Shown piece by piece: positions 1 to 9,586 of a stretch of DNA of 64,000 nt (its first letter is position 1; each line of letters begins with the position of its first letter). Position numbers and translations under genes: made by a program. The DNA comes from an uncultured Victivallales bacterium (GTDB lineage Bacteria; Verrucomicrobiota; Lentisphaeria; Victivallales; UBA1829): assembly GCA_934644965.1 (NCBI GenBank), contig CAKUDG010000014.1, positions 11,538 to 75,537 of the forward strand, given 5' to 3'. Below the pieces are notes generated by a model. The model was given only the letters and a program-made list of their open reading frames with translations, was not told the origin of the DNA and searched no databases.

Positions 1-8
1 AGAACAAC

Positions 9-1277
9 ATGAAAATTCATGACGACCGGATATCCATCGGGAATGTTCCCGTCACAACTCTTGCCGCCGAGTTCGGGACGCCGGTATATGTATACGACGA
101 ACAGAAAATCCGCGCCAACTACCGCCGCGCATACAGCGCCTTTGCCAGACATTATCCCGACTTCAAGATGTTCTATGCCGTGAAGTGCTGCAACAATCCC
201 GCCATAGTGAACATCATGCGCCAGGAGGGAGCGGGCGTGGACGCGGCAAGCGTGAATGAAATTCTCCTTGCCAAATCGGTGGGACTCGGAGGAGAAGATG
301 TGATGTTCAGCGGGAATTTTCTTTCCGACAGCGACATCCGGCAGGGACTGGAAAGCGGAGTCATCTTCAATCTGGACGATCCATCCATCTTCCCGCGCCT
401 TCTGAAGTTCGGGAAACCGGAAATTCTTTCCTTCCGCGTGAATCCCGGCTATGGGAAAAGCAATGTCGGCGACTTTGTGACAAACGCCGGCCCGGACGCC
501 AAGTTCGGCATCCACCCCGATGACGTTCTGAAAGCCTACCGCATGGCCAAGGAAGCCGGGATCCGCCGCTTCGGCGCACACATGATGACAGGTTCCTGCA
601 TTACCGATGCGGAATATTTCCCGTTCGTCACCGGACTTCTCATGGACATCATCGGACGGACAGGCCGCGAACTGGGCATTGATTTTGAATTCATTGATCT
701 CGGGGGCGGCCTCGGCATTCCGTACCGGCCCGATGAAGCGCCGCTGGATCTGGAGCGCGCCGCGGAACTGACCGCGCAGATGTTCCGTTCCAAAGTCGCA
801 GAATACGGCTTGAAAGCGCCGCAGCTGAAAATGGAGCCGGCCCGCTATTTCGTGGGAGACGCAGGGTATCTGATCGGAACGGTTCATTCCATCAAGCATT
901 CCTACCGGACCATTCTCGGGACGGATATCGGAATGAACACGCTTGCCCGTCCCGCCATGTACGGATCCTATCACCACATTTATGTGGACGGGAAGGAGAG
1001 CCATCCCCGGAAAGCGCTGGGACTCTGCGGGCAGCTCTGTGAAAACACGGACTTCTGGGTCAGGGAGCGCGAACTTCCGGAGGATACGGCCGAAGGAGAT
1101 CTCGTTGTTGTGGAAAACGCGGGGGCCTACGGATTCGGGATGAGCTATCAGTACAACGGACGTCTGCGTCCGGCGGAAGTGCTCGTGAACGGCGGGAATG
1201 CCATGCTGATCCGGGAACGTGAAACTTTCGACGACATGATCCGCCATACAATTGTCCCGGAATATTTGAAAAAATAA
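9..1277 (+). CDS. lysA: Diaminopimelate decarboxylase
   Basis: PLP-dependent enzyme that decarboxylates meso-diaminopimelate to L-lysine, the last step of lysine synthesis in the cytosol. The 422 residues fit the fold type III (alanine racemase-like barrel plus beta domain) family. The PLP lysine is K59 in FYAVK, the phosphate loop is GGGLG at 232-236, the EPGR-like motif reads EPAR at 276-279, and the second active-site segment CGQLCENTD lies at 340-348. NAGAYGFGMSYQYN near the C-terminus is also typical. The start lies 8 bases into the window, so its ribosome site and any upstream operon partners cannot be judged. A carboxynorspermidine decarboxylase is the main alternative, but the motifs and length favour LysA. 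Confidence 0.9.
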   Translation: MKIHDDRISIGNVPVTTLAAEFGTPVYVYDEQKIRANYRRAYSAFARHYPDFKMFYAVKCCNNPAIVNIMRQEGAGVDAASVNEILLAKSVGLGGEDVMFSGNFLSDSDIRQGLESGVIFNLDDPSIFPRLLKFGKPEILSFRVNPGYGKSNVGDFVTNAGPDAKFGIHPDDVLKAYRMAKEAGIRRFGAHMMTGSCITDAEYFPFVTGLLMDIIGRTGRELGIDFEFIDLGGGLGIPYRPDEAPLDLERAAELTAQMFRSKVAEYGLKAPQLKMEPARYFVGDAGYLIGTVHSIKHSYRTILGTDIGMNTLARPAMYGSYHHIYVDGKESHPRKALGLCGQLCENTDFWVRERELPEDTAEGDLVVVENAGAYGFGMSYQYNGRLRPAEVLVNGGNAMLIRERETFDDMIRHTIVPEYLKK

Positions 1278-1287
1278 ACGGGAACAC

Positions 1288-1315
1288 TTTACATCCCGCA
1301 AAAGCGTACTAGATT
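1288..1315 (+). promoter_or_regulatory. Sigma70-type promoter of mreB
   Basis: TTTACA at 1288-1293 and TAGATT at 1310-1315 are separated by 16 bases. They lie between lysA and mreB, and a GGGAGG ribosome site follows at 1351-1356. Confidence 0.5.
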
Positions 1316-1368
1316 AGAGCGGAGAGAAATTTTAGAACCCCGACAGATCAGGGAGGCAAAGCGCAAAG

Positions 1369-2415
1369 ATGCTTCATCAAAAGCTGGCAAGATTCTTTTC
1401 AAGCGATATCGGAATAGACCTGGGAACGGCAAACTGCCTGGTCTATGTGAAAGACCGCGGCATCGTTCTTGCCGAACCGTCCGTTGTCGCAATCAGTGAC
1501 GATACCAAGGAAGTTCTTGCAGTCGGAGAAGAAGCCAAACGGATGCTGGGGCGCACGCCCGGCAATATCCGCGCGGTCCGGCCCATGCGTTACGGCGTGA
1601 TCGCCGATTTTGAAGTGACCGAGGCCATGTTGCGCTATTTCATTCAGAAAGCGAAGATGCTGGTTTCTCCGCGGCGGCGTCTGATCAAACCCAGAGTCCT
1701 GGTGGCGGTGCCCTCCGGAATCACGGAGGTGGAAACCCGCGCGGTGAAGGACAGCGCCGAACGCGCAGGAGCAAGCGAAGTATTCCTGATTGAAGAGCCG
1801 ATGTCCGCGGCAATCGGAGTGGGGCTTCCTGTGTCGGAACCCTCCGGAAGCATGATCGTGGACATCGGCGGAGGAACGACCGAAGTGGCGGTGATCTCCC
1901 TCTCCGGAATCGTGGAATCGAAAAGCGTCCGCGTGGGGGGAGACGAAATGGACCAGGCAATCATTCAGCATATGAAGAGGGTGTATAATCTGACCATCGG
2001 GGACCGTACATCGGAAAATATCAAGGTCCAGATCGGAAGCGCGTATCAGGATAACGATCAGGAGAATTTCATGGAGGTCAAGGGACGGGATCTGGTCTCG
2101 GGGCTTCCGAAAGCAATCAATGTTTCCTCGCGCGAGATCAGGGCGTCGTTGCAGGAGCCGGTGACGAGTATTGTCGAAGCGGTGAGGAACACGCTGGAGC
2201 GCTGCCCGCCTGAACTGGCGTCGGACCTGATCGACCGCGGCATCATGCTCGCGGGCGGGGGATCGCTCCTGAGGGGACTGGACAGGCTGATCTCCGAAGA
2301 AACCGGGCTTCCGGTTTTTGTTGCGGACGAACCCTTGAAAGCGGTCGCAAACGGGACGGGAATCGTGCTGCAGGAAATGGACAGCATGTCCCGGGCCATG
2401 GGATCCCGCCGCTGA
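1369..2415 (+). CDS. mreB: Rod shape-determining protein MreB
   Basis: Actin-like ATPase that forms membrane-associated filaments guiding lateral cell-wall synthesis. Length (348 residues) and sequence are typical. The N-terminal phosphate-1 loop reads DIGIDLGTANCLVYV, the phosphate-2 motif is VDIGGGTTEVAVISL, and the adenosine-binding LAGGGSLLRGL lies near the C-terminus. The amphipathic N-terminus (MLHQKLARFF) fits membrane binding. It has its own promoter 55-80 bases upstream. No mreC or mreD follows, so the usual mre operon is split here. Confidence 0.96.
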   Translation: MLHQKLARFFSSDIGIDLGTANCLVYVKDRGIVLAEPSVVAISDDTKEVLAVGEEAKRMLGRTPGNIRAVRPMRYGVIADFEVTEAMLRYFIQKAKMLVSPRRRLIKPRVLVAVPSGITEVETRAVKDSAERAGASEVFLIEEPMSAAIGVGLPVSEPSGSMIVDIGGGTTEVAVISLSGIVESKSVRVGGDEMDQAIIQHMKRVYNLTIGDRTSENIKVQIGSAYQDNDQENFMEVKGRDLVSGLPKAINVSSREIRASLQEPVTSIVEAVRNTLERCPPELASDLIDRGIMLAGGGSLLRGLDRLISEETGLPVFVADEPLKAVANGTGIVLQEMDSMSRAMGSRR

Positions 2416-2560
2416 TCATCAGCGTCTGGTGTTCTTGTCTGCCGCCGCAGAGGGGAGTCTGTCTCCTTCTTACTTTCCTGCCGTCGACGGAACATCGGGG
2501 AAAGAAGGAGAAAAACGCTCCGGGAAGGAAAAGCGGAAGAGAACATGTTGAGAGGTTCGC

Positions 2561-3682
2561 ATGCTGAAAATCATTGCGGATGATCGGATCCCTTTTCTGA
2601 AAGGCGTTCTGGAACCCTTTGCCGAAGTGTGTTATCTGCCCGGGGGAAGCATCACGCGCGAAAATCTCCTCTCCGCTGATGCACTGCTGACACGGACTCG
2701 GACTCGATGCAATGCCGAGCTTCTGGAAGGAACCCCAGTGCGTTTTATCGCAACGGCGACAATTGGATTCGACCACATTGATCAGCAGTACTGCGCATCG
2801 CGCGGGATTCAGTGGGCAAACGCGCCCGGTTGCAATTCCTCTTCCGTGGCGCAATATGCAGCATCTCTGCTGCTGGACGATGCCGTGCGGAACTCGCTTT
2901 CCCTGAAGAACAAGGTTCTGGGAGTCGTGGGTGTGGGGAATGTAGGATCGAAGGTGGCGCGTCTGGGGGAAATTCTGGGGATGCGGGTGCTGAAGAATGA
3001 TCCCCCGCGGGCCCGGCTTGAGGGAGAGAGGGATTTTGTCCCGCTGGACCGGATCGCGGCGGAGGCGGACTACATCACGCTGCATGTGCCGCTGATACCG
3101 GAAGGGAAGGACCGGACCCGTCACCTCGCGGGGGAGGATTTCTTTCTGAAACTGGCGAAAAAACCGTTTTTCATCAACACTTCACGCGGGGAAGTCGCGG
3201 ACGGGAATGCACTGAAGTCGGCCCTGATCACAAAACGTCTGCGGGGCGCCGCGCTGGACGTCTGGGAAGACGAGCCCGACATCGACCTGGAACTGATGGG
3301 GCTCCTGGATTATGCCACACCCCATATCGCCGGCTATTCGGCCGACGGCAAGGCAAACGGTACCGCCATGGCTGTACGGGCGCTGGGAAAACATTTCGGA
3401 CTTCCGCTGGAGAATTTCTTCCCCGCCGATCTCCCCGCTCCGGAAGAGCCGTTTCTGGACCTTTCCGCTTCCTCCACATCGGTGTTCAGCGCAGTCAAAG
3501 CTTCGTATGACATCCGAAGGGATGATTCCAATCTGCGTTCCTCTCCGGATGCATTCGAGGATTTGCGGGGAAATTATCCGCTCCGCCGCGAGTTTCCCGC
3601 TTATACCGTCCGGAAGAATCCGCGCATGACGCCGGAACAGATGCGTGTGCTTACTCTTCTCGGATTCCGCCTGGCAGGATAA
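2561..3682 (+). CDS. pdxB: Erythronate-4-phosphate dehydrogenase (PdxB-type)
   Basis: NAD-dependent D-2-hydroxyacid dehydrogenase. PdxB oxidises 4-phosphoerythronate in the DXP-dependent pathway to pyridoxal phosphate. At 373 residues the length matches PdxB (about 380) rather than short SerA forms. The NAD-binding segment GVVGVGNVGSKVA lies about residue 122-134. The family motifs INTSRGEV, WEDEPDID (acid-base region) and PHIAGYSADGK are present, followed by a C-terminal extension of about 85 residues that matches the PdxB dimerisation domain in position. The initiating ATG follows GAGAGGTTCGC. The previous gene ends 145 bases upstream. Confidence 0.85.
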   Translation: MLKIIADDRIPFLKGVLEPFAEVCYLPGGSITRENLLSADALLTRTRTRCNAELLEGTPVRFIATATIGFDHIDQQYCASRGIQWANAPGCNSSSVAQYAASLLLDDAVRNSLSLKNKVLGVVGVGNVGSKVARLGEILGMRVLKNDPPRARLEGERDFVPLDRIAAEADYITLHVPLIPEGKDRTRHLAGEDFFLKLAKKPFFINTSRGEVADGNALKSALITKRLRGAALDVWEDEPDIDLELMGLLDYATPHIAGYSADGKANGTAMAVRALGKHFGLPLENFFPADLPAPEEPFLDLSASSTSVFSAVKASYDIRRDDSNLRSSPDAFEDLRGNYPLRREFPAYTVRKNPRMTPEQMRVLTLLGFRLAG

Positions 3683-3788
3683 GAAACATTTCTCCGAAAA
3701 CATTCCTTCCGTTTTGTTTTCTTTCCGGAGTCTGCAAAGAATAGGAGGAGGGGGGAGGAAGTTTTTTTCCCCGTCAGTCATTCTTTTT

Positions 3789-4679
3789 TCAGTCTGCGCT
3801 TCTGGCAAGTGAAGTGGAGGAATCCCAGTTCAGGAAGAGGGGACCGTTTTTCAGCTGGTTGTTTTCCCGGGAGTAGAAATCATAGGAAACTTTTCTTGCG
3901 GGATAGGCTTCCGCATGATAATCGTAATGCAGCACCACCACGGAAGCGCCGTGACGCCCTTTCAGAAAATCGTCGATATAATCCTGAGCACCGTTTTTAA
4001 TGGATCCAGCTTCGAACGCAGCCATCCCGCGGACATAGTACCCTCCTCCGGGCAGGTAATTGCCGTTATAAGCCCCCATGCCATACACGCCGTAGGCGCC
4101 GTTGATGCAGTTTTCCGTCCCCCAGTCGAGTACGGCTGCTTTCTGCTGAGGGACACGAATTTTTGACAGCAGTCCGAATCCGTTGCTGGTGTTCTGATAA
4201 AAATATCCGTAATTCGCCGCGACAACGCCCGCGCGGCTTTTGACTCCGTCCGGACAGACGTAGATTTTGGGAGAAGGTGAATTTTTCAGATAAAAGGTCT
4301 TGAGCGTCGTCTGCCAGTCCGGATAGTAAATTGCTCCATACGGGAAGGCATATTTGTTCCGGACCACGATATAGCCATTGAAATCATTCACGTACAAAGA
4401 CATCAGAAGGCCGATCTGTTTCATGTTTCCCAGACATGCCGTCCGCAGGGCCGCCCCCTTCGCATTCTGAAGCGCCGGCAGAAGAATGGCCGCCAGAATC
4501 GCCAGAATCGCAATCACCACCAGAAGTTCAATCAACGTGAATCTGCAAAGAGAAAAGCCTCTTTTCCCCGATGACGATAATGAAGATGGCCTTCTCGCCT
4601 CCCCAGACAATGATTCACGGGGAATTTCCCAAGTAGAAGCAGACTCAACACGAAAACCTCTCTTCCCCTGACTCCGCAT
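3789..4679 (-). CDS. Type IV prepilin-like/pseudopilin protein (N-methylation domain)
   Basis: Secreted or pilus-like protein with an N-terminal class III prepilin signal: FTLIELLVV followed by an Ala/Leu/Ile-rich helix starting near residue 47, then the LPALQNAKGAALRTACLGNMKQIG helix seen in the many paralogues of Lentisphaerota and Planctomycetota (DUF1559-like head domain). The C-terminal part has WGTENCINGAYG-, GRHGA- and H-rich patches usual for the family. The leader is long (about 46 residues), and internal KRGF precedes the actual RFTLIELL, so a downstream start is possible although no internal ATG is available. Such genes occur in tens of copies per Victivallis-like genome; function unknown. 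A consensus promoter lies 100-130 bases upstream. Confidence 0.85.
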   Translation of the reverse strand: MRSQGKRGFRVESASTWEIPRESLSGEARRPSSLSSSGKRGFSLCRFTLIELLVVIAILAILAAILLPALQNAKGAALRTACLGNMKQIGLLMSLYVNDFNGYIVVRNKYAFPYGAIYYPDWQTTLKTFYLKNSPSPKIYVCPDGVKSRAGVVAANYGYFYQNTSNGFGLLSKIRVPQQKAAVLDWGTENCINGAYGVYGMGAYNGNYLPGGGYYVRGMAAFEAGSIKNGAQDYIDDFLKGRHGASVVVLHYDYHAEAYPARKVSYDFYSRENNQLKNGPLFLNWDSSTSLARSAD

Positions 4680-4780
4680 GTATTCCGATCCCCTTTCTGA
4701 AAAGCTACATAAGAATTTTACAACAAGATACTTAAAGTCAATTTAAAACTCTCCTCCCAGAAGATTTCTTATTTTTTTTA

Positions 4781-4808
4781 ATTATAAACAATTTCGAGAA
4801 TTTGTCAA
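4781..4808 (-). promoter_or_regulatory. Consensus sigma70 promoter of the prepilin-like gene
   Basis: On the minus strand TTGACA (complement of 4803-4808) and TATAAT (complement of 4781-4786) are both perfect consensus hexamers with a 16-base spacer. The predicted start is near 4774, giving a leader of about 95 bases. The 359-base gap 4680-5038 is AT-rich here and holds no gene that I can see. Confidence 0.75.
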
Positions 4809-5038
4809 TACCCTCTTTTCCCTTGTTCCTGTATCAAAGCACCGGATCCCACAGCAGACGGAAAAACGACAGAATAAGAGGAAAAGAGCTCGTTTCCACT
4901 CTGTCATCATACACAGGGGAAAAGAGCTGCAAATGATTCATGGAGTCCTGATTCCTATCCACAGATCACAGAAAACAGACTGATCTGACCGCGCAGACGC
5001 GCAGATGAGAAGGAAAAGAAACAGAAATATACTTCTCT

Positions 5039-5686
5039 TCAGTTCTCATACGGGAGGATATAGTGATGCGCCGGCTCTTCCCCGTCATACAGAGAAACAT
5101 TATGGCTTTTGAAGGGAAAGAGCAGGATAACCCAGTTGATGTGTTCGGCTCTGGAATTGACCCCGTCAATCACCTGATGCGGCAGATGTGTTTTTGCATC
5201 GGTCACGGTAAAGAAGAAACGCCCGACTGCGCTGCGGGTCAGTTTGAGGAAAAGGGGGATTTCAGGAATGACGATGCTGATATCCGTATCCGGAACGGGG
5301 ATGGGCAGTGCAGGAGTGCCGATCAGAATTTTATCCACATCCGTCGCCAGAATGCCGCAGGAAGGCTGAATGACGTAGTCGGCTTCCGCCTCCGTTCTGG
5401 TGACTATGGCGCCGTTCACGGCAAGGTGAAGTTCCAGATACGCCTGAATCAGAGCCTTGTCCACCTGCGGAGCCAGGAATTCATAGTTCAGAAAGATCTT
5501 TTTCCCGCTGTACGCTGAAAAATCAGCCTGTTTGATTCCCCGTTCCACCACGGCGGAAAGCAACATCTGCTCCACCGCGGATCTGGGAGTATTGGTGATA
5601 TTCGGCGTGGAGCAGGCGCTCAGAAGCGAAAGCAGCAGCAAAACAGCAAAACAAATCAAAACAGCGGAAAAAAGCCGAATCCCCAT
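5039..5686 (-). CDS. Putative outer-membrane lipoprotein of unknown function
   Basis: A protein of 215 residues with a signal peptide and a lipobox (LLSLLSAC; the lipidated Cys would be about residue 25), so it is probably a lipoprotein. The mature part begins with a helix (SAVEQMLLSAVVERGIKQADFS), then FLNYEFLAP and a DYVIQPSCGILATDVDKILIG segment. This layout resembles DUF6655-type or CsgG-like periplasmic lipoproteins, but I cannot assign a family with confidence. It is monocistronic with its own promoter. Confidence 0.7.
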   Translation of the reverse strand: MGIRLFSAVLICFAVLLLLSLLSACSTPNITNTPRSAVEQMLLSAVVERGIKQADFSAYSGKKIFLNYEFLAPQVDKALIQAYLELHLAVNGAIVTRTEAEADYVIQPSCGILATDVDKILIGTPALPIPVPDTDISIVIPEIPLFLKLTRSAVGRFFFTVTDAKTHLPHQVIDGVNSRAEHINWVILLFPFKSHNVSLYDGEEPAHHYILPYEN

Positions 5687-5787
5687 TTCCTGACTAACCC
5701 CTTCCCCGACGGCTCAGCCGGTACCATTACCATTGATTACTTGCTTCATTCGCGTCTTTTCCGTCTCCCGCGGAAAAACAATCTTAC

Positions 5788-5815
5788 AATATAGCTTTTC
5801 GGAGAGCATTGTCAA
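5788..5815 (-). promoter_or_regulatory. Promoter of the lipoprotein gene
   Basis: On the minus strand TTGACA (complement of 5810-5815), 16 bases, then TATATT (complement of 5788-5793), about 105 bases upstream of the lipoprotein start codon. Confidence 0.65.
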
Positions 5816-5925
5816 TTCCGGAAACCTGAAGGAAGAATATGCGGAAAAAAGAAAATAAGGAAAGGACGGAAGCGGTGTGTGAAAATGGGCCCCGGCTCCT
5901 TTCTCCAGTCAATGCGCCCTGCAAG

Positions 5926-6528
5926 TCATTTTCCCTCCTTCCCCGCAGCAGCGGCGGAAGGAGCAGGAGACAGTCCGTTCAGCGTCTTTCCAAGCTCGAA
6001 CGCCTGTTTCTTGCAGGCGGAAAGATGCCTGACAATCCGGAGCTTGAGAATCATCACCAGAAGACAGTAGAACACAAATGCAGAACAAAGCAGCATCCCC
6101 CGATATTCCAGCGGCGCGCGGATTCCAAGGAAAAACACCATCACAAGAAAGAAACTGAACAGCAGCACCGTATTGCGCTTCAGACTTCGTTCAAAGCATT
6201 CCTCTTTGCTCTGAAGAACAACTGCCCCATACGACGCGTGATCTCCCGTCCTGTCCTCCAGACGCTCCGCCAGTTTTCCGATCAGCGAACGGTAGGCGGC
6301 TCCCACCCGCACAAACCCCAGAAGCTCCAGCACATTCATGAATGCATAAATCAGCATCAGCACGACCACCATTTTGGAAGCGTTCATGCTAATGCCGATG
6401 GCGCAGAAAAGAATGCAGAAGAGCGCCGTTGTCAGGATGCAGGAATTCCGGTAGCGGGTGAGCGCCCGTTCGCTGCCGCACTGAACATAAAGAGTTTCTT
6501 CAAAATCGCTGAGCTGAAGTTTCTGCAT
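5926..6528 (-). CDS. Membrane protein of unknown function (about four TM helices)
   Basis: A protein of 200 residues when started at the ATG whose upstream AGGAG gives a good ribosome site (the longer reading has no such site and a non-membrane-like head). After a short cytosolic N-terminus come two hydrophobic segments (about residues 27-65), a charged region of about 60 residues, then two more (about 122-160), ending in a basic/Ala-rich tail. I do not recognise the family. It lies 85 bases downstream of the aminopeptidase gene on the same strand, so the two may be cotranscribed. Confidence 0.65.
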   Translation of the reverse strand: MQKLQLSDFEETLYVQCGSERALTRYRNSCILTTALFCILFCAIGISMNASKMVVVLMLIYAFMNVLELLGFVRVGAAYRSLIGKLAERLEDRTGDHASYGAVVLQSKEECFERSLKRNTVLLFSFFLVMVFFLGIRAPLEYRGMLLCSAFVFYCLLVMILKLRIVRHLSACKKQAFELGKTLNGLSPAPSAAAAGKEGK

Positions 6529-6613
6529 TGTTCTGCTCCTGTTCTCCGCTTTTACCTCTTTTCTTTTTTTCTTCCTCCCCCTCCGGCGGCAAGCAAAAGA
6601 AGGGAAAAATTTG

Positions 6614-7753
6614 TCATGGAATTTCCAGTTCCTTGGGCATGCTGCAGAAGTTGCGGCAGGAATCCTGTGTGACAAGCACCAGATCCTCCAGACGCACTCC
6701 GCCCCACGCGGCATAATACAGCCCCGGTTCCACGCTGATCACATTCCCGGGTTTCAGCACGCCGTCGTTTGCGGGCGAAACCCGCGGAAGTTCATGAATT
6801 TCCAGCCCCACGCCGTGTCCGAGGGAATGGAAGAATCCGCAGGGCTGCCCTTCCGGATCGCGTCCGGTGGGGAAGCCGGCTCGGGCCAGGACTTCCGCCG
6901 CGGCCAGATGGACGTCGGAAGCCCGCACTCCGGCACGGATCATCCCGAGGGCGGTTTCCGAAGCCGCCTTCACGGCGTCAAAGGCCTTCCGGACCACGGT
7001 GGGGGCCTTCCCTTTCAGGAAGGTTCGCGTCATATCGCCCCAGTATCCCGTGATGTCGCTGCGCGGGAAAATATCGGCCACAACAGGCTGACCGGCCAGG
7101 ACCGGACCACTCCCGATGCAATGGGGCCGGGCGGAATCCCGCCCGCAGGCAATGATGGTCCGGGAAGCGGAAAAGGCCTTTCTTTTGAATTCCGCCTCCA
7201 CTTCAGCCCGGAGGAAGTCGCAGGTCAGGATCTTTCCGGAAAACACGAGCTGCCCGGAGCTGTTCACGGAGGAACGTTTCAGGATGTCGTGGACGAGCAT
7301 CATGGCTTCTTCCGTCGCCTTCATGGCTTTCCCGATGGCGGCACATTCGCTTTTTTTCTTGATTCTGCGTTCCGGGAAGAATTCGCCGTCGGAACACTCC
7401 ACTTCGATACCCGCCTTCCGGAGGGCATCGGCGCAAGCCAGCGGGAAACGCGGGGGAACTATCCATTTCCGGATTCCGTATTTCTCCGCAAGCGCGACAG
7501 GGAGAAGCGCTCCCCCCGCCGGAGAAATCCCGAGCGAGGACGCGGTCAGGACGGTCACCCCGCGCCGGACCTCCTTCAACGCCCGTGAATATTCCAGTGA
7601 AGAGACCAGGACCCCTTTCCGTCCTCCACCGCAGTCAAACCAGAAAAATTCGTCCGGCCCGTAAAAGCCGGAGGCGTAAAGGATATCCGCGGACTCCTCC
7701 GAAGAAGCCGCAATCAAACGCCCCGTCATAGATGATTTTTTCCGCAAAGCCAT
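6614..7753 (-). CDS. pepP: Xaa-Pro aminopeptidase (M24 family)
   Basis: Cytosolic metallopeptidase releasing N-terminal residues next to proline. The C-terminal pita-bread domain shows the metal-binding pattern: IFPRSDITGYWGDMTRTF (two Asp ligands), FFHSLGHGVGLEIHE (His), and EPGLY plus GVRLEDLVLV (Glu ligands). The N-terminal creatinase-like domain is short. I start at the ATG of MALRKKSS, preceded by GGGAGAG. An upstream ATG at 7816 and a downstream one at 7729 remain possible. The gene is divergent from plsY with about 140 bases between. Confidence 0.85.
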   Translation of the reverse strand: MALRKKSSMTGRLIAASSEESADILYASGFYGPDEFFWFDCGGGRKGVLVSSLEYSRALKEVRRGVTVLTASSLGISPAGGALLPVALAEKYGIRKWIVPPRFPLACADALRKAGIEVECSDGEFFPERRIKKKSECAAIGKAMKATEEAMMLVHDILKRSSVNSSGQLVFSGKILTCDFLRAEVEAEFKRKAFSASRTIIACGRDSARPHCIGSGPVLAGQPVVADIFPRSDITGYWGDMTRTFLKGKAPTVVRKAFDAVKAASETALGMIRAGVRASDVHLAAAEVLARAGFPTGRDPEGQPCGFFHSLGHGVGLEIHELPRVSPANDGVLKPGNVISVEPGLYYAAWGGVRLEDLVLVTQDSCRNFCSMPKELEIP

Positions 7754-7895
7754 TCTCTCCCGACTTGTAAAAAAGGGGTTTTCAGAGTAACATACCACCG
7801 TTCTCCTCCGGATCACGGCAGATCCTTCAGAATCCGGACGGAAGGAATATATCTCCGGAATTCCGGATTGGCAAACGGGAATCGAGGTGTTTTCT

Positions 7896-8561
7896 ATGCC
7901 GCTTGAAACGAGTATCGCGGTTACGGCCGTATGTGTATGCGCCTACCTTGTGGGGGCGATTCCGTTCGGATATCTGATCGGAAAAATCAACGGTGTCGAC
8001 ATCCGCCGCTGCGGAAGCGGCAACATCGGCGCAACCAACGTCACACGCGTGGTGGGCAAATGGTGGGGAAGGCTCTGCTTCCTTCTGGATTTTCTCAAGG
8101 GAGTTCTTCCTGTGTTCGCGGCCGGACTGCTTGTGAGAAAGGGATTTCTCACGGACAGCATGGGCATTCTGCCGTGTCTTGCGGCATTCGGAGCGGTCTG
8201 CGGCCATATCTGGCCTCTGTATCTCGGCTTCAGGGGAGGGAAGGGAATATCGACGGCGGCGGGAGCCATTTTCGCCTTGAATCCGCCGGCGCTGATCAGT
8301 GCGGGAGCGCTGTGGGTGATGGTGTTTTTCCTGACGCGCTATGTATCGCTGGCCAGTGTCTGCGCGGCACTGTCTCTGCCGCTGTTCTGTGTGCTGTATC
8401 TGCATCTGGGGCTTTTCACTCCGCCAAGCCTTGCGGAGAAAGTGCTGTTCTGCCTGCTGGCTGTGCTGACGGTCGTCAAACACAGTTCCAATATCAAACG
8501 TCTGCTCAACGGGACGGAAAACCGTTTCGGGAAACCAACGAAAAAAGACACGGATCACTGA
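7896..8561 (+). CDS. plsY: Glycerol-3-phosphate acyltransferase PlsY
   Basis: Integral membrane enzyme that acylates sn-glycerol-3-phosphate from acyl-phosphate, the first step of phospholipid synthesis. At 221 residues it shows the three PlsY motifs: GSGNIGATNVTRVVG, the glycine-rich GFRGGKGIST, and the C-terminal segment VKHSSNIKRLLNGTE. Multiple hydrophobic helices fit the five-TM fold. The chosen ATG follows GAGG with 8-base spacing; an in-frame GTG lies 9 bases earlier. The stop is 2 bases before gpsA. Confidence 0.95.
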   Translation: MPLETSIAVTAVCVCAYLVGAIPFGYLIGKINGVDIRRCGSGNIGATNVTRVVGKWWGRLCFLLDFLKGVLPVFAAGLLVRKGFLTDSMGILPCLAAFGAVCGHIWPLYLGFRGGKGISTAAGAIFALNPPALISAGALWVMVFFLTRYVSLASVCAALSLPLFCVLYLHLGLFTPPSLAEKVLFCLLAVLTVVKHSSNIKRLLNGTENRFGKPTKKDTDH

Positions 8562-8563
8562 AT

Positions 8564-9586
8564 ATGCCGGCAAAACCACAGAAACGCATTCATGCTGCAG
8601 TCCTCGGAGACGGAGCCTGGGGAACCGCTCTCGCACTCGTCCTGCACGCCAACGGACACCGCACCACCCTCTGGGGCGCCTTCCGCGACAATATTGAAAA
8701 CATCCGCAGCGATGCGGAAAACCGCCGTTTTCTCCCCGGAGTCCCTCTGGGGCCTGGCATTCTCCCGACGGATTCCATGGAGGAGGCCGCGGCGGAGGCG
8801 GATCTGATCGTCCTGGCCTCCCCCTCCCAGTACCTGCGCGGAACTCTGGAAAAACTCAAACCCTTCTTCAGACGCGACCGCCAGATCATCACCGACATTT
8901 CCAAAGGCATTGAAACCGGAACTCTTCTCCGCATGAGCGAGCTTGTGGAGGAAGTGCTCGGGAAAACGCGTTATTCGGTTCTTTCCGGTCCCAGTCATGC
9001 GGAGGAAGTCTCCCGCGGGATTCCCACCGCCGTGGTGACCGCATCCCAATCCCCGGATACCGCCCGTTTCGTACAGTCGGTGTTCATCAACGACAATTTC
9101 CGCGTCTATACCAGCAGGGACGTCACGGGAGTGGAACTCGGCGGAGCCTTGAAAAACGTCTTCGCCATCGCCGCGGGAATGATCGACGGAATCGGACTCG
9201 GGGACAACACCAAGGCCGCTCTGATGACCCGCGGAATCGCCGAAATGGCACGCCTCGGAAAGGCGCTCGGAGGACAGAGAAGAACTTTTTCCGGACTCAG
9301 CGGAATCGGAGACCTGATCGTCACATGCATGAGCCGTCACAGCCGGAACCGTTATGTGGGGGAGGAACTCGGGAAAGGAAGAAAACTTGAGGAGATCATC
9401 CGCTCGATGAACATGGTCGTCGCCGAAGGGGTGAAGACCTGCGAGGCGGCGGAAAATCTCTCTCGGAAACTCAATGTCGAAACGCCCATCATCCACGCCA
9501 CCTATCAGGTGGTCCATGAAGGGCGCGACCCCAGAGCCGCAGCAAACGAACTCATGACAAGAAAGGCAAGGTCCGAACATGACTGA
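8564..9586 (+). CDS. gpsA: Glycerol-3-phosphate dehydrogenase [NAD(P)+]
   Basis: Makes sn-glycerol-3-phosphate from dihydroxyacetone phosphate, supplying PlsY encoded immediately upstream. The 340 residues show AVLGDGAWGTALA (Rossmann loop, with Asp where many have Gly-Ala/Ser), SGPSHAEEV, the catalytic-lysine segment GVELGGALKNVFAIAAGMIDG, and SGIGDLIVTC. The reading frame also runs open far upstream through plsY, but the start here is fixed by the gene junction. Its stop overlaps the following gene by 8 bases. Confidence 0.95.
   Translation: MPAKPQKRIHAAVLGDGAWGTALALVLHANGHRTTLWGAFRDNIENIRSDAENRRFLPGVPLGPGILPTDSMEEAAAEADLIVLASPSQYLRGTLEKLKPFFRRDRQIITDISKGIETGTLLRMSELVEEVLGKTRYSVLSGPSHAEEVSRGIPTAVVTASQSPDTARFVQSVFINDNFRVYTSRDVTGVELGGALKNVFAIAAGMIDGIGLGDNTKAALMTRGIAEMARLGKALGGQRRTFSGLSGIGDLIVTCMSRHSRNRYVGEELGKGRKLEEIIRSMNMVVAEGVKTCEAAENLSRKLNVETPIIHATYQVVHEGRDPRAAANELMTRKARSEHD

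Noticed and set aside
7931..8563. Long N-terminal extension of GpsA through the plsY gene
   Set aside because: The frame is open by chance. GpsA homology begins at the ATG two bases after the plsY stop, and plsY itself is complete.
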